Source: Polyangia bacterium (GTDB taxonomy: Bacteria > Myxococcota_A > Polyangia > Nannocystales > Nannocystaceae). From it: 64,000 bases of DNA. Shown piece after piece: positions 22,149 to 33,035 of the stretch. Location: NCBI GenBank assembly GCA_030424595.1, contig JAUHWG010000001.1, positions 1-64,000 of the forward strand. Reading direction: 5' to 3'. A program made the position numbers and the translations under genes. Position 1 is the first letter of the stretch, and every line of letters starts with the position of its first letter. The notes beneath the pieces are model-generated. The model did not search any database. It saw nothing but the letters and a program-made list of their open reading frames with translations, and was not told the DNA's origin.

Positions 22149-25100
22149 CTAGCGGTTTTGCAGCTCGGCGATCATCCCGGCGATCTCCGGATGGTCAGAG
22201 TCCTCCTCCGAGCCGCGACGGAGCATCGACAGCGCCTTCGACCCCTCATCGAGGCCGAGGTGGGCGTTGGCGAGGCGGACGTAGATGTCACCGCGCCGGA
22301 CAAGCCCGGACTGGTCGACGTTCTGCAGCAGCATCGCCCTCGCGATCTTGAGCGCGTCGCTCCACTGCTCGACCGCAGCGTAGACATCGCTGAGGGTGAT
22401 CAGCGTCTCCGGGTTGGTCGTGTCGATCCGGTAGGAGTCGCGCAGCCGCTCGATCGCCTCGTCGGTCACCCCACCCGCCAGCTCCACCCGCGACAGACGG
22501 GTGAGGAAGTGAGCGTGCTCCTTGGAGCGACGATTGACGCTGGCCGAGACCTCGACCAACCAGGTGTACATGCCAACGGCCTCTTCGTAGCGACCGCTCA
22601 GGTAGAGCGCATCGGCGATGCGCCGGTTGATCTCCATGTCGTCCTGGACCTGCTCGTAGACCGGGGCGAGGGCCTGGAGCGCCTCGTCGAGGTCGCCGAC
22701 CCGCTCCATCAGGATGTCGACCCGCTCGAGGTCGAGCTTGCGCTGGACCTCGGCGTCTTCGGTCTGGCTCGAGATGAGCGCGAGGAGATAGGCGACCTGC
22801 TCCCAGTACTCCTCCTCACGGCTGAGCTCCAGGAGCAGCTCTGCCGCCTCCAGGTTGCCGGGGTGGTAGTGAAGCGCGGCCTCGAGGTGCTCACGCTTGT
22901 GCTCTTGGTTGTCGGTGACCTTGGCGAGCCGGAGCTGAAGCGACGAGCCGAGCTCCCCCTCGGGCTGCAGCGAGGCCGCATGCTCGAGGATCTGGAGCAT
23001 CGCCTCCTCATCGCCGCGGGCGTCGTAGACCGAGGCGATGGCGAGGAGCGCCGGGACGTTGTTGGGATCCGCCTCGAGCACGTCGACGAGGATCAGCTGC
23101 GCACGCTCCGTGTCGCCGAGCTGGTTGGCGAAGAGCTCGCCTAGCTGCAGCGCCAACGCCAGCGACTCCTCGCTCGCCCCGGCCTCGCTCAAGACCTGGA
23201 GACGACGCTCCAAGAGCTCTGCGAGCTCGGTCCAGCGGGCGCCCCGGGAGAGGAGTCGCTCGAGGGACGCGACGCTGACCTGATGATCCGGCGCCTCCCG
23301 GAGGATCCGGTGGTGAATCTCCACCGCCTCGCTGTCATCGCCGAGCTTCTCCTCGACGACCACGGCCAGCTCCTCGAGGGCGCTGATCTGCTCTGCGCCC
23401 TCGATGTACTCGATCCGACGCTCGAGGATGTCGCGGACGTCGGGCCAGCGGCCGATCCGACGGAGCAACGCCTCGAGCTCCTGCATCACGGTGCTGTCGT
23501 CCGGCCGGGCGCCGAGCATGTCGTGATAGATGTTGATGCCCTCGTCGAGGCGGTCGAGATAGTCGACCAAGAGGCGCGCGAGGTAGTGCCGGAGCTGGTG
23601 GCGCTCCTCATCGTCCGAGGTGATGAGCACCCGCCGCCCGAGCGCCTCCGCGAGGCCGTCGTAGTCCGTCAGTCCCATCAGGACCTCGAGATACTTCTGC
23701 CAGGCGTCGTCGTCCTCCTCGTCCAGCTCGAGGAGCTGCTCGATGTCCTCCTTCACCTTCGCCATGTCCCCCTGACGGGAGGCGACATCAGCCGCCTCGC
23801 GCCACAGAGGCGCGGCCTCGCTGGGTGCGATGAGCACCCGCGCATAACGGGTGAGCGCGTCGTGGAGGACCTCGAGGTCACCGGCGTCACGACCGGCGGC
23901 GACCAAGAGCGCCAGCGCCTCTGGATGCTCCGGATTCTCGACCAACACCGGGGCGAGCGCCTTCAGTGCCGTCCGAGGATCGTGGATGTCGTCCAGGAGG
24001 ATCCGGGTCGTCGCCAGGCACAGCGACGTGCAGGTGCGCTGCTCCTCGCGGGCCCGGTCGATCGCCGCGGCCATGAAGTGGATCGCTCGGCCGAGCAGCG
24101 CTCGGTCCTTCGCCAGCGCGACCGTCCGCTCGAGCGCCACCAAAGACTCGGCGTCGCGGAGCAGGAGGTTGCCCCAGGCGTCGAGCGCCTCTTCGCGGGA
24201 TCCACCGCCCTCTTCGTAGAGTCGTCCGAGGTTCTCGAGCATCTCGATGAACTCGTGCTCCTCCGCGTTCTCGAGGCGCATCCGCAGGATACGAGCCATG
24301 CCTGGCTGGTTGCCCGCGTCTTGGTAGGCCCGCTCCAACGCCTCGAAGACGGAGTTCGGCGGGACCTCGCCCTCGCGCTGGTAGCTCTCGAGGATCCGCT
24401 CGATCCCGGCGACCGCCCCGGCGAACCCAGGGTGAATGTCGAGGGCCTCGCGGTAGGAGTCGATCGCCCGCTCGACGTCACCTGTGTCGAGCTCTGCGTC
24501 CGCGAGGCGGACGAGCACGTCAGCGTGCCCCTCCTTGCCCTCAGCGAGCCGCGCGGACTCTCGGAGGCAGCGCGCGAGCAGCTCCTTGTTGTTCGACGAG
24601 CGAGCGAGGCGCTCGACGTTCTGGCACAGACCCTCGTCGCCGATCTCCGCGTCGATCAGCGGCGCGAGGAGGGAGACAGCGCGCGCCTTGTCGCCGAGGA
24701 TCTCCTCAGCGATCTCCGCCGCGGCCTGGGCCATCTGGACCCGCGCGGCCGGATCTAGGTCGGCGTTTTGCGCCCGCTTGCCCAGCCGATCGACGTGGGC
24801 GTCCGCCCGATCCAGGTGCACCGAGAGGCGAGCGGCGATCTCGAGAACAGGCCGCAGCTCCTCCGGCGGGACCTTGTCCATCAGCTCGTAGGCCGCGTCG
24901 ATCGCCCCGGCAGGATCGCCGAGGCGCTCCTGCCGGACCTTGACGAGGTTGCGCAGCGCCTCGGCGACGAGGAACGAGTCGCCGAGGAACTTCGAGCGCG
25001 CCTCGAAGACCCCAGCCAGCTCCTGCCACATCCGGAGCTCCCGGAGGTGCGGGAGGACCAGCGTTGAGGCCGCCTCGCAGTAGTCGGCTTGAGTCGCGAG

Positions 25101-28100
25101 ACCCACGAGATCGGCGAGCGCTCCCTCGTTGCTCGGATCGAGCTGGAGCACCGACTCGTAGTGACCCAGGGCCCCGTAGGGATCTCCCATCGGCCCCGCG
25201 TAGAGTCGCGCGACGTCGAGGAGGAGCAACGCCTTGAGCCCGGCATCGTCGACCATGCCGGCGCGGTCGAGGACGACGTCAGCGGCCTCGCCGAAGCGGC
25301 TCTCGGCGACAAGCGCCTGGGCCAGCGTGCCGAGCGCGTCCTCGTCGGTCGGCGCCTCCATCAAGAGGGATCGGAGCACCTCGATCTCGGCGTCGCGATC
25401 GTTCATCAGCTCGCGGTGGATCGTCGCCAGATCCATCCGCAGGTCCCTGCGGTCGGCCGGCTCTGTGTTGACCTCGATCAAGCGCTCGAGGATCTCGATG
25501 AGCTCAGCGCTCGCGCCGCTCGTCTGATAGAGCCGACGCAGCCGCTGGAGCGCCTCGATGTCCCCCGGCTCGATGTCCGTCAGTCGACGCCACGCGGCCT
25601 CGGCATCCTCGGGCATCACCAGCGTGTCCTCCAGCAGCGTCGCCAGACGCCGAAGCAGCTCGACACGCTCACCGCCCTCTTGGCTGATCTCGATCCGTCG
25701 CTCCAGGACATTCCTGAGCTCGTCGAAGTTGTTGAGCATCAGCAGCCCCTGATCGAGGAGCTCGAGCGCGACGGCGTTCTCATCATCGATCGCGAGCGCC
25801 TCGTTCAGGCTCTCGACCGACTCGTGGAGGTAGTTGTTCGCCGATTGGTAGCGAGCGGCCTTGATGAGGAGATCAATGCGCCGCGCCGTCTGATCGACCA
25901 ACGCCTCGCAGCGAGCGGCCTCGATCAGGGCGGACACCACGTACTCCATCGCCCCCAGCGCCTCGCCGAGACGGAAGACCTCAGCGTCCAGCTCCTCGAG
26001 CGGACCAGCCGCGCCGGGCTCTTGGAGCGCCCGCAGGAGCACCTGCAGCGCATGACCGACGGCCTCTCCGCCGAGCGCCTCGAGGAGGTTCGCGATCTCG
26101 CGATAGATCCCGTGGCGGGCGAAGGAGTCCTCGGTCACCGAGAGCTGCCACTCGTCGACCGAGATGATCCGCATGGTGTCCCCTGCCGCCTCGTAGAGCG
26201 GTCGGAGGATCGCGAAGATACGCTCACGCTGGTACTCCCGCACCTCGGCGAGAGCCTCGAGGAAGACGATCGCGTTCTGATCGCCGGGGATCTCCGCGAA
26301 CACTCGCTCGATGGTGTCGATCGCCGAGTCCGGCTGATCGATCTTCTGGTCTTGCAGCTCCGCGATCCGCAGGAGCACCGCCTCGCGCATGTTGCCGTCG
26401 ACGGTCCGCTCGAGGCGATCACGGAGGAGCTCGATGAGCTGCTCCCACTGCTCGGTCCGCTCGAAGATCCGCTCGAGGCTGCTGCGCGCCATCTCGCTGT
26501 CGGGATCGATCTCGAGGACACGTCGATAGGCGCGCGCGGCGGCCTCATCATCGACCAGGATCCCGAGCGCGAGCTCGGCGAGCCGCATCAGGATGTCGAC
26601 CTGGTGCTGCTCGTCGAAGCTGCGATCGGCCTCCGCCCAATAGGCGTCGAGGAGCCGGTCCCACATCTCCGCGTGGGTGAGCACCGACTCCAGGGCCTGG
26701 AAGATCGTCGTGTCGTCCGGGCGCGCCTCGAGGAGACGCTCGTAGAGAGGGACCGCCCGCGGGTACTGGCCGAGGCCAGCCCACAGCTCAGCCGCCTCGC
26801 GGACGACCGCCAAGACCTCGTCGGACTCGTCACCGAAGCCGTCGCCGTCGACGTAGTCGCTGAGGAGCTCGGCGTAGTCCTCGATCTTCGCGAGGAGGTT
26901 CGCCAGGCGGAGCAGGTTCTCGCGGGCGTCGACCTTCACCGGCTGGATCTTGAAGACCCGCCCGTAGGTGTCGTAGGCCTGCTCGACCTCCATCAGCTTC
27001 GCCTCTTGGATGGTGGCGATCTGCATCAGGATCTCGACCTGCTCGTAGGAGTCCGTGGCTCGCTCGAGGCGAAGCTCCTGGATCGTGATCAGCCGCGGCC
27101 AGTCCTGGATGTCCGTGAAGGCAGGCCCCAGGAGCTCGATCACCTGGTAGCGCACGTCCTCGTCGGCGATGTACACCTCTAGGTCACCTGTCTCAAGGAC
27201 CCGATTCGGGTCGAGGCGGAGCGCGGCGACGATGTGCTTCAGCCCCTCCTCCGGGTTCAGGAGCTGCTCGCGATGCAGCGTCGACAGACGGCGGTGAGTG
27301 TCGACCACCGCATCACCGCTGAGGTGCTCGATCTTCTTCTCGAGGAAACCAGCGAGCTCGTGGAAGCGCTCGGTGCTCTCGTAGAGCGGCTCCAAGGCGG
27401 CCTGAACCCGCGGTCGCTCGATCCCTGCGGGACTGAGCAGCTCGTAGGCCTCGATCGCCTCGACCTCGCGGCCCAGCTCGGTGACGTAGATCTCCGCGGC
27501 GCGGATCAGATAGTCGTCACGCTGCGCCTCTTGGCTCTGCTCAGCCCGAGCCAGGAGCAGACGCGCGAGCGCCTCCTGATCGTTCTCCATCAGGTAGATG
27601 TGCTCGAGAGAGTCGAAGGCCCGCATGTCGTCGGGCGCGAGCTCGAGGACCCGCTCGTAGGCGAGACGCGCGGGCTCCTGCCGCTCCAGGCGGACGAGCG
27701 CGACCTCGCCGGCCATCCGCAGGACGGCGAGGAGACGCTCGGAGTCGACGATCCGATCTGCGGCGTCGAGGTAGGTCTGCAGCAGCTCATCGCTGAGATC
27801 CGGATCGGAGCCGAGGCGGGTGGCCTCGCTGAGGATCGTCGGGAAGGCGGCCTCCTCATGCGCCTCGCGCATCAGGCCGCAGTGGATCCTGAAGGCCTTG
27901 AGCGGGTCGAGGAGCCTCGACTCGTAGCTCTGCGCGACCTTCATCAGCGCCTTCGTCCGCTCGCTGCCCGGGTCCATACGCCGGGCCTGCCGCTCCTCGA
28001 GGTCGAGGAGAGCCTCCCAGTTGTGCTCCGCCTCGTAGATCGGGATCAGGATCCGAGCGGCCTCGTCCTGCGTGTCCTCGCGATCGAGGTAGGCGACGGT

Positions 28101-31100
28101 CGCGACCCGGGCCGAGTCATCGACCGGGTTGGCGGCGAGCGCTTGCTCGAGGAACTCGAGGGCCTCTGCGTGACGGTCGAGGCGCTGGCCGACGACCTCC
28201 GCGGCGCGCGTCAGGAGCTCCGCGCGCACCTTGTCGTCATCCTCGTGGAGCTCGACGAGCCGGCGAAGGCCGTCTTCGACGTCCGGCCATTGCTCGAGCT
28301 CGGCCTTGATGTTGACGATCGCGTCGAGGGCGAAGGCGTACTCACTGTCGTTGGGGCGGATGTCGACCATCCACTGGAAGGCCTCGACCGCGCGGTGCGG
28401 ATTGCCGGCGTGGTCGCGCTGGATCTCGCCGACCTTGCGCCACAGGCGGCTCTGCTCGAAGGGATCGTCGGTGACCATCACCCGCTGACGCAGCGCCTCG
28501 CACAGCGAGTCCCAGTCCTCGAGCTCGACGAAGATCCGCTCGAGCGAGTCCGCCGCGTCGACGTTCTCCGGATCGAGGTCGAGCACGGCGTAGAAGGACT
28601 CCGTCGCCGCCCGCGGATCCCCGAGCTTCTCCTGGAGCGCAGCGACACGGAGGTTGACCTTGATCTGCTCCTCATCGCCGTCGGCGAAGCGCAGGTGGTC
28701 CCGCAGCGCGCCGACGAGGGCTTGGTCATCGTTGGCCTCGTCGTGGAGACGGACGAGGGCGGCCGATGCCCGACGGGCGACGTCCATGTCACCGGGATCG
28801 AGCTCCAGCAGCTCCGCGTAGACGTCCCGCGCCTGGTCGATGTCACGGATATGATCGTCGAGGAGAGCACCTGCCCGCATGAGCAGATCCGTCTTCAGGC
28901 CCTTGTCCTCGATCTTCGTCAGAGCGTGCCGCCAGACAGCGACAAGCTCCTCGAGACGACCCAGCTCGAGGCCTAGACGCTGCAGCTCCGAGCGGATGTC
29001 CTGTCGCCGAGGATCGATCTTGTAGGCCTCGGAGAGCGAGACGAACGCGGCCTCCGGGTCGACAAGCTCATTCTCCTGGATCCGGGCGACCTGCAGCAGA
29101 TGTGCGGTGGCCTCGTCGATCGAGCCCAGCTCCTCGGCCTTCTCGCGACGTACCTGGAGGATCCGGATCCGCGAGCGGTGATCGTGGAGCGCGACGTAGA
29201 TCGGCTCCAGCAGCGACGCGACCTGGAGCTTCACGTCGCTGTCGACGAGGAGCATCTCCAGGAGCTGTCGCGCCTTGACGCTGCCCGGGTCCTCAGCGAG
29301 CACCGTGCCGAGGAGGTCGACCGCGCCGAAAGCATCGCCGAGGCGATCCATCCGCAGCGCCGCCCTCCGACAGGCGAGCTCGTGGCGCTTCTCGTCGCTC
29401 TCGACGAGCTCACCCCAGCGGCCGAGGAGCTCCTCGAGCGCGTAGTGATGGTCGCTCGACGTGCTCTCCTCGTACATCTGCGCGAGCAGCTCCATCGTCG
29501 GCAGATCCTCGGGGACGAGGCCGAGGAGCTCCTCCGCGGTCTTGATCGCCGTCTCATTGTCCTCGAGGACATGTCGGGCGATCTTAATGATCTTGTCGAG
29601 GAGGCCGCGCTGCTCCTCGGTGTCGAAGATGACGTCGACCCGACGGCGGTAGAGCTTGAGCAGCTCGCCGTGGGCTCCCCGCAGGCGGAGGAGCTCGTTG
29701 AGCGAGTCGTAGGCCTCTTGGTTGACCTCGTCGTTGTTGAGGATCGCGAAGTAGACCTTCTCGGCGTCGAGCGGCCTGTCGAGCTCATCGCGGAGGAGGT
29801 TCGCGAGCTCTACGCGGAGCTCACGGCGGAGCTCGATCTCGGCGGACGCCGACTGTCCCGCAGTCTCCGCGGCGTTGATCTTCTCGTTCAGGAGGGTGAT
29901 CGCCTGCTCGTACGAAGAGGCGACGACCGGCAGCTGACCGAGCGCGCGAGCGTCGGCCATCATCCCGTCACGGACGTCCTTCGCCGGCGGCTCGAGGGCG
30001 ACCAGCTGGAGCCGCACCCGCAGGGCGTCAGCCTTCCGCTCCTCGCCCATCTGGTCGTAGATGGTCGCCAGATCGCTGAGCTGCGTGCGTCGGCTGTTGA
30101 CGTCCGGCTCGGCGGCGATGATCACCTCGAGCGCCTGCGCCTCGCGGTAGCGATCGCCGATGCTCCGGTAGTACGGGAGGAGCCCGCGCATCACCATCAG
30201 CGAGACCGAGGAGTCAGAGCGTCGGAGGTTCTCGAGCGCGTCGATCGTCGGCAGATGATCCGGATCGAGATCCAGGATCGTCATGAAGCCGTTGGCCGCC
30301 GCCTCCGACTCGCGAAGGCGGACCGCCTGGACCTGCGAGAGCTCGAAGAGAACGTCGACCTGCTCGGGGCTCCCCTCCATCAGCTCGAGGCGCCGCTGGA
30401 GAGTGTCTGCGAGGTCCGACCACGCGTTGCGATCGCGGTGGAGCTGGGAGAGGTTGTCGAGGATCCCGAGGTCGTTCGGCGTCAGGCCGTGCAGCGCCTC
30501 GTAGGTCGCGACAGCGCCGTCGAGGTCCCGGACCTTGTCGCGCTGGAGACCGGCGATCTTCGCCAGCAGCTCGCGCCGCTGGGGCTCTGGGGTGATGTCG
30601 AGGCGCTTTTGCAGGACGAAGACCAGCTCCTCCCAGCGCTCCTTCGAGGCGTAGATCCGCTCGAGCGTCGCCAGGGCGGCGCCGTTCTTCGGATCGATGT
30701 CGATGACCTTGCGGAGATAGCGAGCGGCCGCATCGTCGTTGGCGAGCTTCTCGCTGGAGATCGCGGCGAGCTTGTCGAGGAGCTCCAAGCGCTCGACGTC
30801 GTCGCACTCCGGCGAGACGATCCGATGCTCAAAGCGGATCAAGAGCTCGTCCCACTCTTCGGCACGCTCCGCGGCGCTCTCGAGGCCCGACCGGAGGATC
30901 TCGTCCTCAGGACGGATCGAGTAGGCGCGGGCCGCCCAGTGAAGGGCCTTCGACGGCGAGCCGACGTTGTGGAGCGCGACGTCACGGATGCCGGCGATCA
31001 GCTCGAGGCGATCGTCGTCGTTGTCGGCGGCCTCGAGGAGGATCTCGTAGGTCGCGATCAGACGCTCCCAGTTGCCCTGCTCGCGGTAGATCGGCAGGAG

Positions 31101-32825
31101 CTCGCGGGCCACCTGCTGATTGTCCGGCTGCAACATCATCATCCGCTCGAGCGCACGGAGGCCGCGCTCGGGCTGCGACAGACGCTCGCGACAGAGGCTG
31201 ACGATCCGCCGGAGCAGCGCGAATTGCCCCTCCGCCTCGAGCGTGTCGACGGCGACGTAGAGCAGCTCGACCACCGCGTCGAGGCGCCCTTGCCCCTCGT
31301 AGAGGGCGATGAGGTCGTCCCAACGCTCGCCGATGATGTAGGCCTCGCGGAGGCCCTCCATCGCCGCTTCATGTCCGGGCGAGAGCTTCAGCACCTGGTG
31401 GAGCGAGTCCAGCGCCGCCTCCTCGTCGTCGAGGCGGATCCGCTGGACCGACGAGAGGCGAAGGAGCAGCTCGACGGCCGCCTCCGACTCCTTGGTCGCC
31501 GCGATCTGGCGCTTGCGCAACTGGGCCGCCGCCTCCCAGCGACCTTCGCCCTCATGGATCGACGCGAGGGCGTCGAGCGCGGCCGGGACGTCCCCGTGGA
31601 TGTCGAGGATCTCGTCCCACATCATCACCGCTTCGTCGTGCTCGCCGAGCTTGTCGCCGAGGAGCCTGGCGATGTCGATCCGCAGCTCCGCAGCGTCGTC
31701 CGGAGCGCAGGCCGGGATCGCCTCACGCTTGAGATCGATGAGCCCGCGCCAGTCGCCGCTCTGCTCGTAGATCTTCGCGATCAGACGCCGCGCGGTCGGG
31801 TCCGCAGGCTCCACCGCCAGGACCTCTCCGAGGGGCTCTAGACCCCGCTGAGGGGCGTTCATGTGGTCGATCCACACCTCGGCGACCTTGAGCAGATACT
31901 CGATCTGCAGCGCCTTGTCCCCCTCCTCGCGGGCCGCCTCGACGAGCCGGTTGTAGACCCCGAGCAGGTCGTTCCAACGGCCTGAATTTCCGTAGGTCTC
32001 GGCGAGCGCTTGGATCGTCTCCGCGTGGTGCGAGTCGATCTCGAGGATCCGCTGCAGGGTCGCCAGCGCCATCGCGTCGAGGCGCAGCTGATCGCGGTAG
32101 AGCTGGGCGATCTCGAGGAGCTTGGCGATCCGCTCGGACTCTTGATCCTCGGCGATCCGATCGTAGTCCTCCTTGAGGAGCTCGACCAACGCGGTCCACT
32201 TCTGTCCCTCACGGTAGAGGCGCTGGAGCGCCGCGACGGCGCGCTCGTCGTGGCCGTCTTCGCGGAGAACAGAGCGCCACACCTCGATCGCACGATCCAC
32301 GCTGCCGAGCTTGTTCTCGGCGAGATCCGCCATCTCGACGGCGAGCTCGAAGCGACGCTGCGGATCCGCCTTCTTCAACGAGCGCCGGGCCTGGACGAAG
32401 ACCTGCATGAGCTGGCTCGCGTCCTTGTCGCCCGAGAAGACGCTCCGATAGAAGTCGAGCACGTCCGGGTTGGCCGGCTCGGATCGACGGATCCGACGGA
32501 AGAAGGGCTCGGCGAGGTCGGCCTTGTCGGCGACCTTCCACACCACGAGCCCCGCGAGGAGTGCGATGTCATTCCCTGAGTTGTTCCGCGGAGCCCGCTG
32601 AGCGGAGTGCTTTGCGGCGTCGACGAGGTCGTCGACGCTGGCGTTGTCGATCACAAGACGACCAAGCACCGCGGCCGCCGCCTCGATGGAGGACGGATCT
32701 TTTTTGGCATCAGCGCGCGCTGTTACGAGATCGATGTCGCCGACGGCACTCTCGAGCTCCGAGCGTCTCGTGGAATCATCGGGGGCGCGCAGGTACTGAA
32801 CGAGAGCAGAGCGAAGTTCGGACAT
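22149..32825 (-). CDS. Giant cytoplasmic TPR-repeat protein (3,558 residues)
   Basis: One uninterrupted frame encodes 3,558 residues made almost wholly of TPR-like helical pairs. Recurrent features are a W near the end of helix A (RWDDLIALYE, EWDELLIRFE, QWEQLIELLRDR) and A-x-x-x-[YF]-x-x-[IV]-L-x-[IL]-[DE]-P at the end of helix B. There is no signal peptide or membrane segment, so it should be cytoplasmic, and the sequence is strongly acidic. Such arrays form long superhelical scaffolds. Myxococcus encodes a comparably huge TPR protein, AgnA/GltI, in its gliding-motility complex, so a scaffold for a motility or envelope machine is a plausible but unproven role. The gene follows rlmB by about 210 bases and has its own terminator. 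I cannot name partners. Confidence 0.88.
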   Translation of the reverse strand: MSELRSALVQYLRAPDDSTRRSELESAVGDIDLVTARADAKKDPSSIEAAAAVLGRLVIDNASVDDLVDAAKHSAQRAPRNNSGNDIALLAGLVVWKVADKADLAEPFFRRIRRSEPANPDVLDFYRSVFSGDKDASQLMQVFVQARRSLKKADPQRRFELAVEMADLAENKLGSVDRAIEVWRSVLREDGHDERAVAALQRLYREGQKWTALVELLKEDYDRIAEDQESERIAKLLEIAQLYRDQLRLDAMALATLQRILEIDSHHAETIQALAETYGNSGRWNDLLGVYNRLVEAAREEGDKALQIEYLLKVAEVWIDHMNAPQRGLEPLGEVLAVEPADPTARRLIAKIYEQSGDWRGLIDLKREAIPACAPDDAAELRIDIARLLGDKLGEHDEAVMMWDEILDIHGDVPAALDALASIHEGEGRWEAAAQLRKRQIAATKESEAAVELLLRLSSVQRIRLDDEEAALDSLHQVLKLSPGHEAAMEGLREAYIIGERWDDLIALYEGQGRLDAVVELLYVAVDTLEAEGQFALLRRIVSLCRERLSQPERGLRALERMMMLQPDNQQVARELLPIYREQGNWERLIATYEILLEAADNDDDRLELIAGIRDVALHNVGSPSKALHWAARAYSIRPEDEILRSGLESAAERAEEWDELLIRFEHRIVSPECDDVERLELLDKLAAISSEKLANDDAAARYLRKVIDIDPKNGAALATLERIYASKERWEELVFVLQKRLDITPEPQRRELLAKIAGLQRDKVRDLDGAVATYEALHGLTPNDLGILDNLSQLHRDRNAWSDLADTLQRRLELMEGSPEQVDVLFELSQVQAVRLRESEAAANGFMTILDLDPDHLPTIDALENLRRSDSSVSLMVMRGLLPYYRSIGDRYREAQALEVIIAAEPDVNSRRTQLSDLATIYDQMGEERKADALRVRLQLVALEPPAKDVRDGMMADARALGQLPVVASSYEQAITLLNEKINAAETAGQSASAEIELRRELRVELANLLRDELDRPLDAEKVYFAILNNDEVNQEAYDSLNELLRLRGAHGELLKLYRRRVDVIFDTEEQRGLLDKIIKIARHVLEDNETAIKTAEELLGLVPEDLPTMELLAQMYEESTSSDHHYALEELLGRWGELVESDEKRHELACRRAALRMDRLGDAFGAVDLLGTVLAEDPGSVKARQLLEMLLVDSDVKLQVASLLEPIYVALHDHRSRIRILQVRREKAEELGSIDEATAHLLQVARIQENELVDPEAAFVSLSEAYKIDPRRQDIRSELQRLGLELGRLEELVAVWRHALTKIEDKGLKTDLLMRAGALLDDHIRDIDQARDVYAELLELDPGDMDVARRASAALVRLHDEANDDQALVGALRDHLRFADGDEEQIKVNLRVAALQEKLGDPRAATESFYAVLDLDPENVDAADSLERIFVELEDWDSLCEALRQRVMVTDDPFEQSRLWRKVGEIQRDHAGNPHRAVEAFQWMVDIRPNDSEYAFALDAIVNIKAELEQWPDVEDGLRRLVELHEDDDKVRAELLTRAAEVVGQRLDRHAEALEFLEQALAANPVDDSARVATVAYLDREDTQDEAARILIPIYEAEHNWEALLDLEERQARRMDPGSERTKALMKVAQSYESRLLDPLKAFRIHCGLMREAHEEAAFPTILSEATRLGSDPDLSDELLQTYLDAADRIVDSERLLAVLRMAGEVALVRLERQEPARLAYERVLELAPDDMRAFDSLEHIYLMENDQEALARLLLARAEQSQEAQRDDYLIRAAEIYVTELGREVEAIEAYELLSPAGIERPRVQAALEPLYESTERFHELAGFLEKKIEHLSGDAVVDTHRRLSTLHREQLLNPEEGLKHIVAALRLDPNRVLETGDLEVYIADEDVRYQVIELLGPAFTDIQDWPRLITIQELRLERATDSYEQVEILMQIATIQEAKLMEVEQAYDTYGRVFKIQPVKVDARENLLRLANLLAKIEDYAELLSDYVDGDGFGDESDEVLAVVREAAELWAGLGQYPRAVPLYERLLEARPDDTTIFQALESVLTHAEMWDRLLDAYWAEADRSFDEQHQVDILMRLAELALGILVDDEAAARAYRRVLEIDPDSEMARSSLERIFERTEQWEQLIELLRDRLERTVDGNMREAVLLRIAELQDQKIDQPDSAIDTIERVFAEIPGDQNAIVFLEALAEVREYQRERIFAILRPLYEAAGDTMRIISVDEWQLSVTEDSFARHGIYREIANLLEALGGEAVGHALQVLLRALQEPGAAGPLEELDAEVFRLGEALGAMEYVVSALIEAARCEALVDQTARRIDLLIKAARYQSANNYLHESVESLNEALAIDDENAVALELLDQGLLMLNNFDELRNVLERRIEISQEGGERVELLRRLATLLEDTLVMPEDAEAAWRRLTDIEPGDIEALQRLRRLYQTSGASAELIEILERLIEVNTEPADRRDLRMDLATIHRELMNDRDAEIEVLRSLLMEAPTDEDALGTLAQALVAESRFGEAADVVLDRAGMVDDAGLKALLLLDVARLYAGPMGDPYGALGHYESVLQLDPSNEGALADLVGLATQADYCEAASTLVLPHLRELRMWQELAGVFEARSKFLGDSFLVAEALRNLVKVRQERLGDPAGAIDAAYELMDKVPPEELRPVLEIAARLSVHLDRADAHVDRLGKRAQNADLDPAARVQMAQAAAEIAEEILGDKARAVSLLAPLIDAEIGDEGLCQNVERLARSSNNKELLARCLRESARLAEGKEGHADVLVRLADAELDTGDVERAIDSYREALDIHPGFAGAVAGIERILESYQREGEVPPNSVFEALERAYQDAGNQPGMARILRMRLENAEEHEFIEMLENLGRLYEEGGGSREEALDAWGNLLLRDAESLVALERTVALAKDRALLGRAIHFMAAAIDRAREEQRTCTSLCLATTRILLDDIHDPRTALKALAPVLVENPEHPEALALLVAAGRDAGDLEVLHDALTRYARVLIAPSEAAPLWREAADVASRQGDMAKVKEDIEQLLELDEEDDDAWQKYLEVLMGLTDYDGLAEALGRRVLITSDDEERHQLRHYLARLLVDYLDRLDEGINIYHDMLGARPDDSTVMQELEALLRRIGRWPDVRDILERRIEYIEGAEQISALEELAVVVEEKLGDDSEAVEIHHRILREAPDHQVSVASLERLLSRGARWTELAELLERRLQVLSEAGASEESLALALQLGELFANQLGDTERAQLILVDVLEADPNNVPALLAIASVYDARGDEEAMLQILEHAASLQPEGELGSSLQLRLAKVTDNQEHKREHLEAALHYHPGNLEAAELLLELSREEEYWEQVAYLLALISSQTEDAEVQRKLDLERVDILMERVGDLDEALQALAPVYEQVQDDMEINRRIADALYLSGRYEEAVGMYTWLVEVSASVNRRSKEHAHFLTRLSRVELAGGVTDEAIERLRDSYRIDTTNPETLITLSDVYAAVEQWSDALKIARAMLLQNVDQSGLVRRGDIYVRLANAHLGLDEGSKALSMLRRGSEEDSDHPEIAGMIAELQNR

Positions 32826-33035
32826 AGGAGCCTCGGGAGAGTGATCTAAACCCAGGACCTACACTCCCCCTGGGATCGGCCGGCCTGGAGAGTCACATGT
32901 TCGCCAAGATTGGCGATTGAATCCAGGTCCCAGTGACCGCTAAGGCGAGATTTTCCGAGTCACCCACGGCTGGTCGTCTGCGAGCGGGGCGCCGACGCGC
33001 CCACCACGCTCTACGGCCTCACCCGTCGATGCGCG
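32826..33035. promoter_or_regulatory. Upstream region of the giant TPR gene with an operator-like repeat
   Basis: The 210 bases between rlmB and the giant TPR gene hold an inverted repeat at 32901-32916 (TCGCCAA, two bases, TTGGCGA) and a second, looser pair CCCAGG/CCTGGG at 32852-32877. The first looks like a binding site for a dimeric regulator. I could not assign a promoter with confidence. Confidence 0.45.

Noticed and set aside
25089..31841. Several long plus-strand frames (580-913 codons) antisense to the giant TPR gene
   Set aside because: They are shadows of the highly regular third-position GC in the TPR gene; composition is unlike any neighbouring protein.
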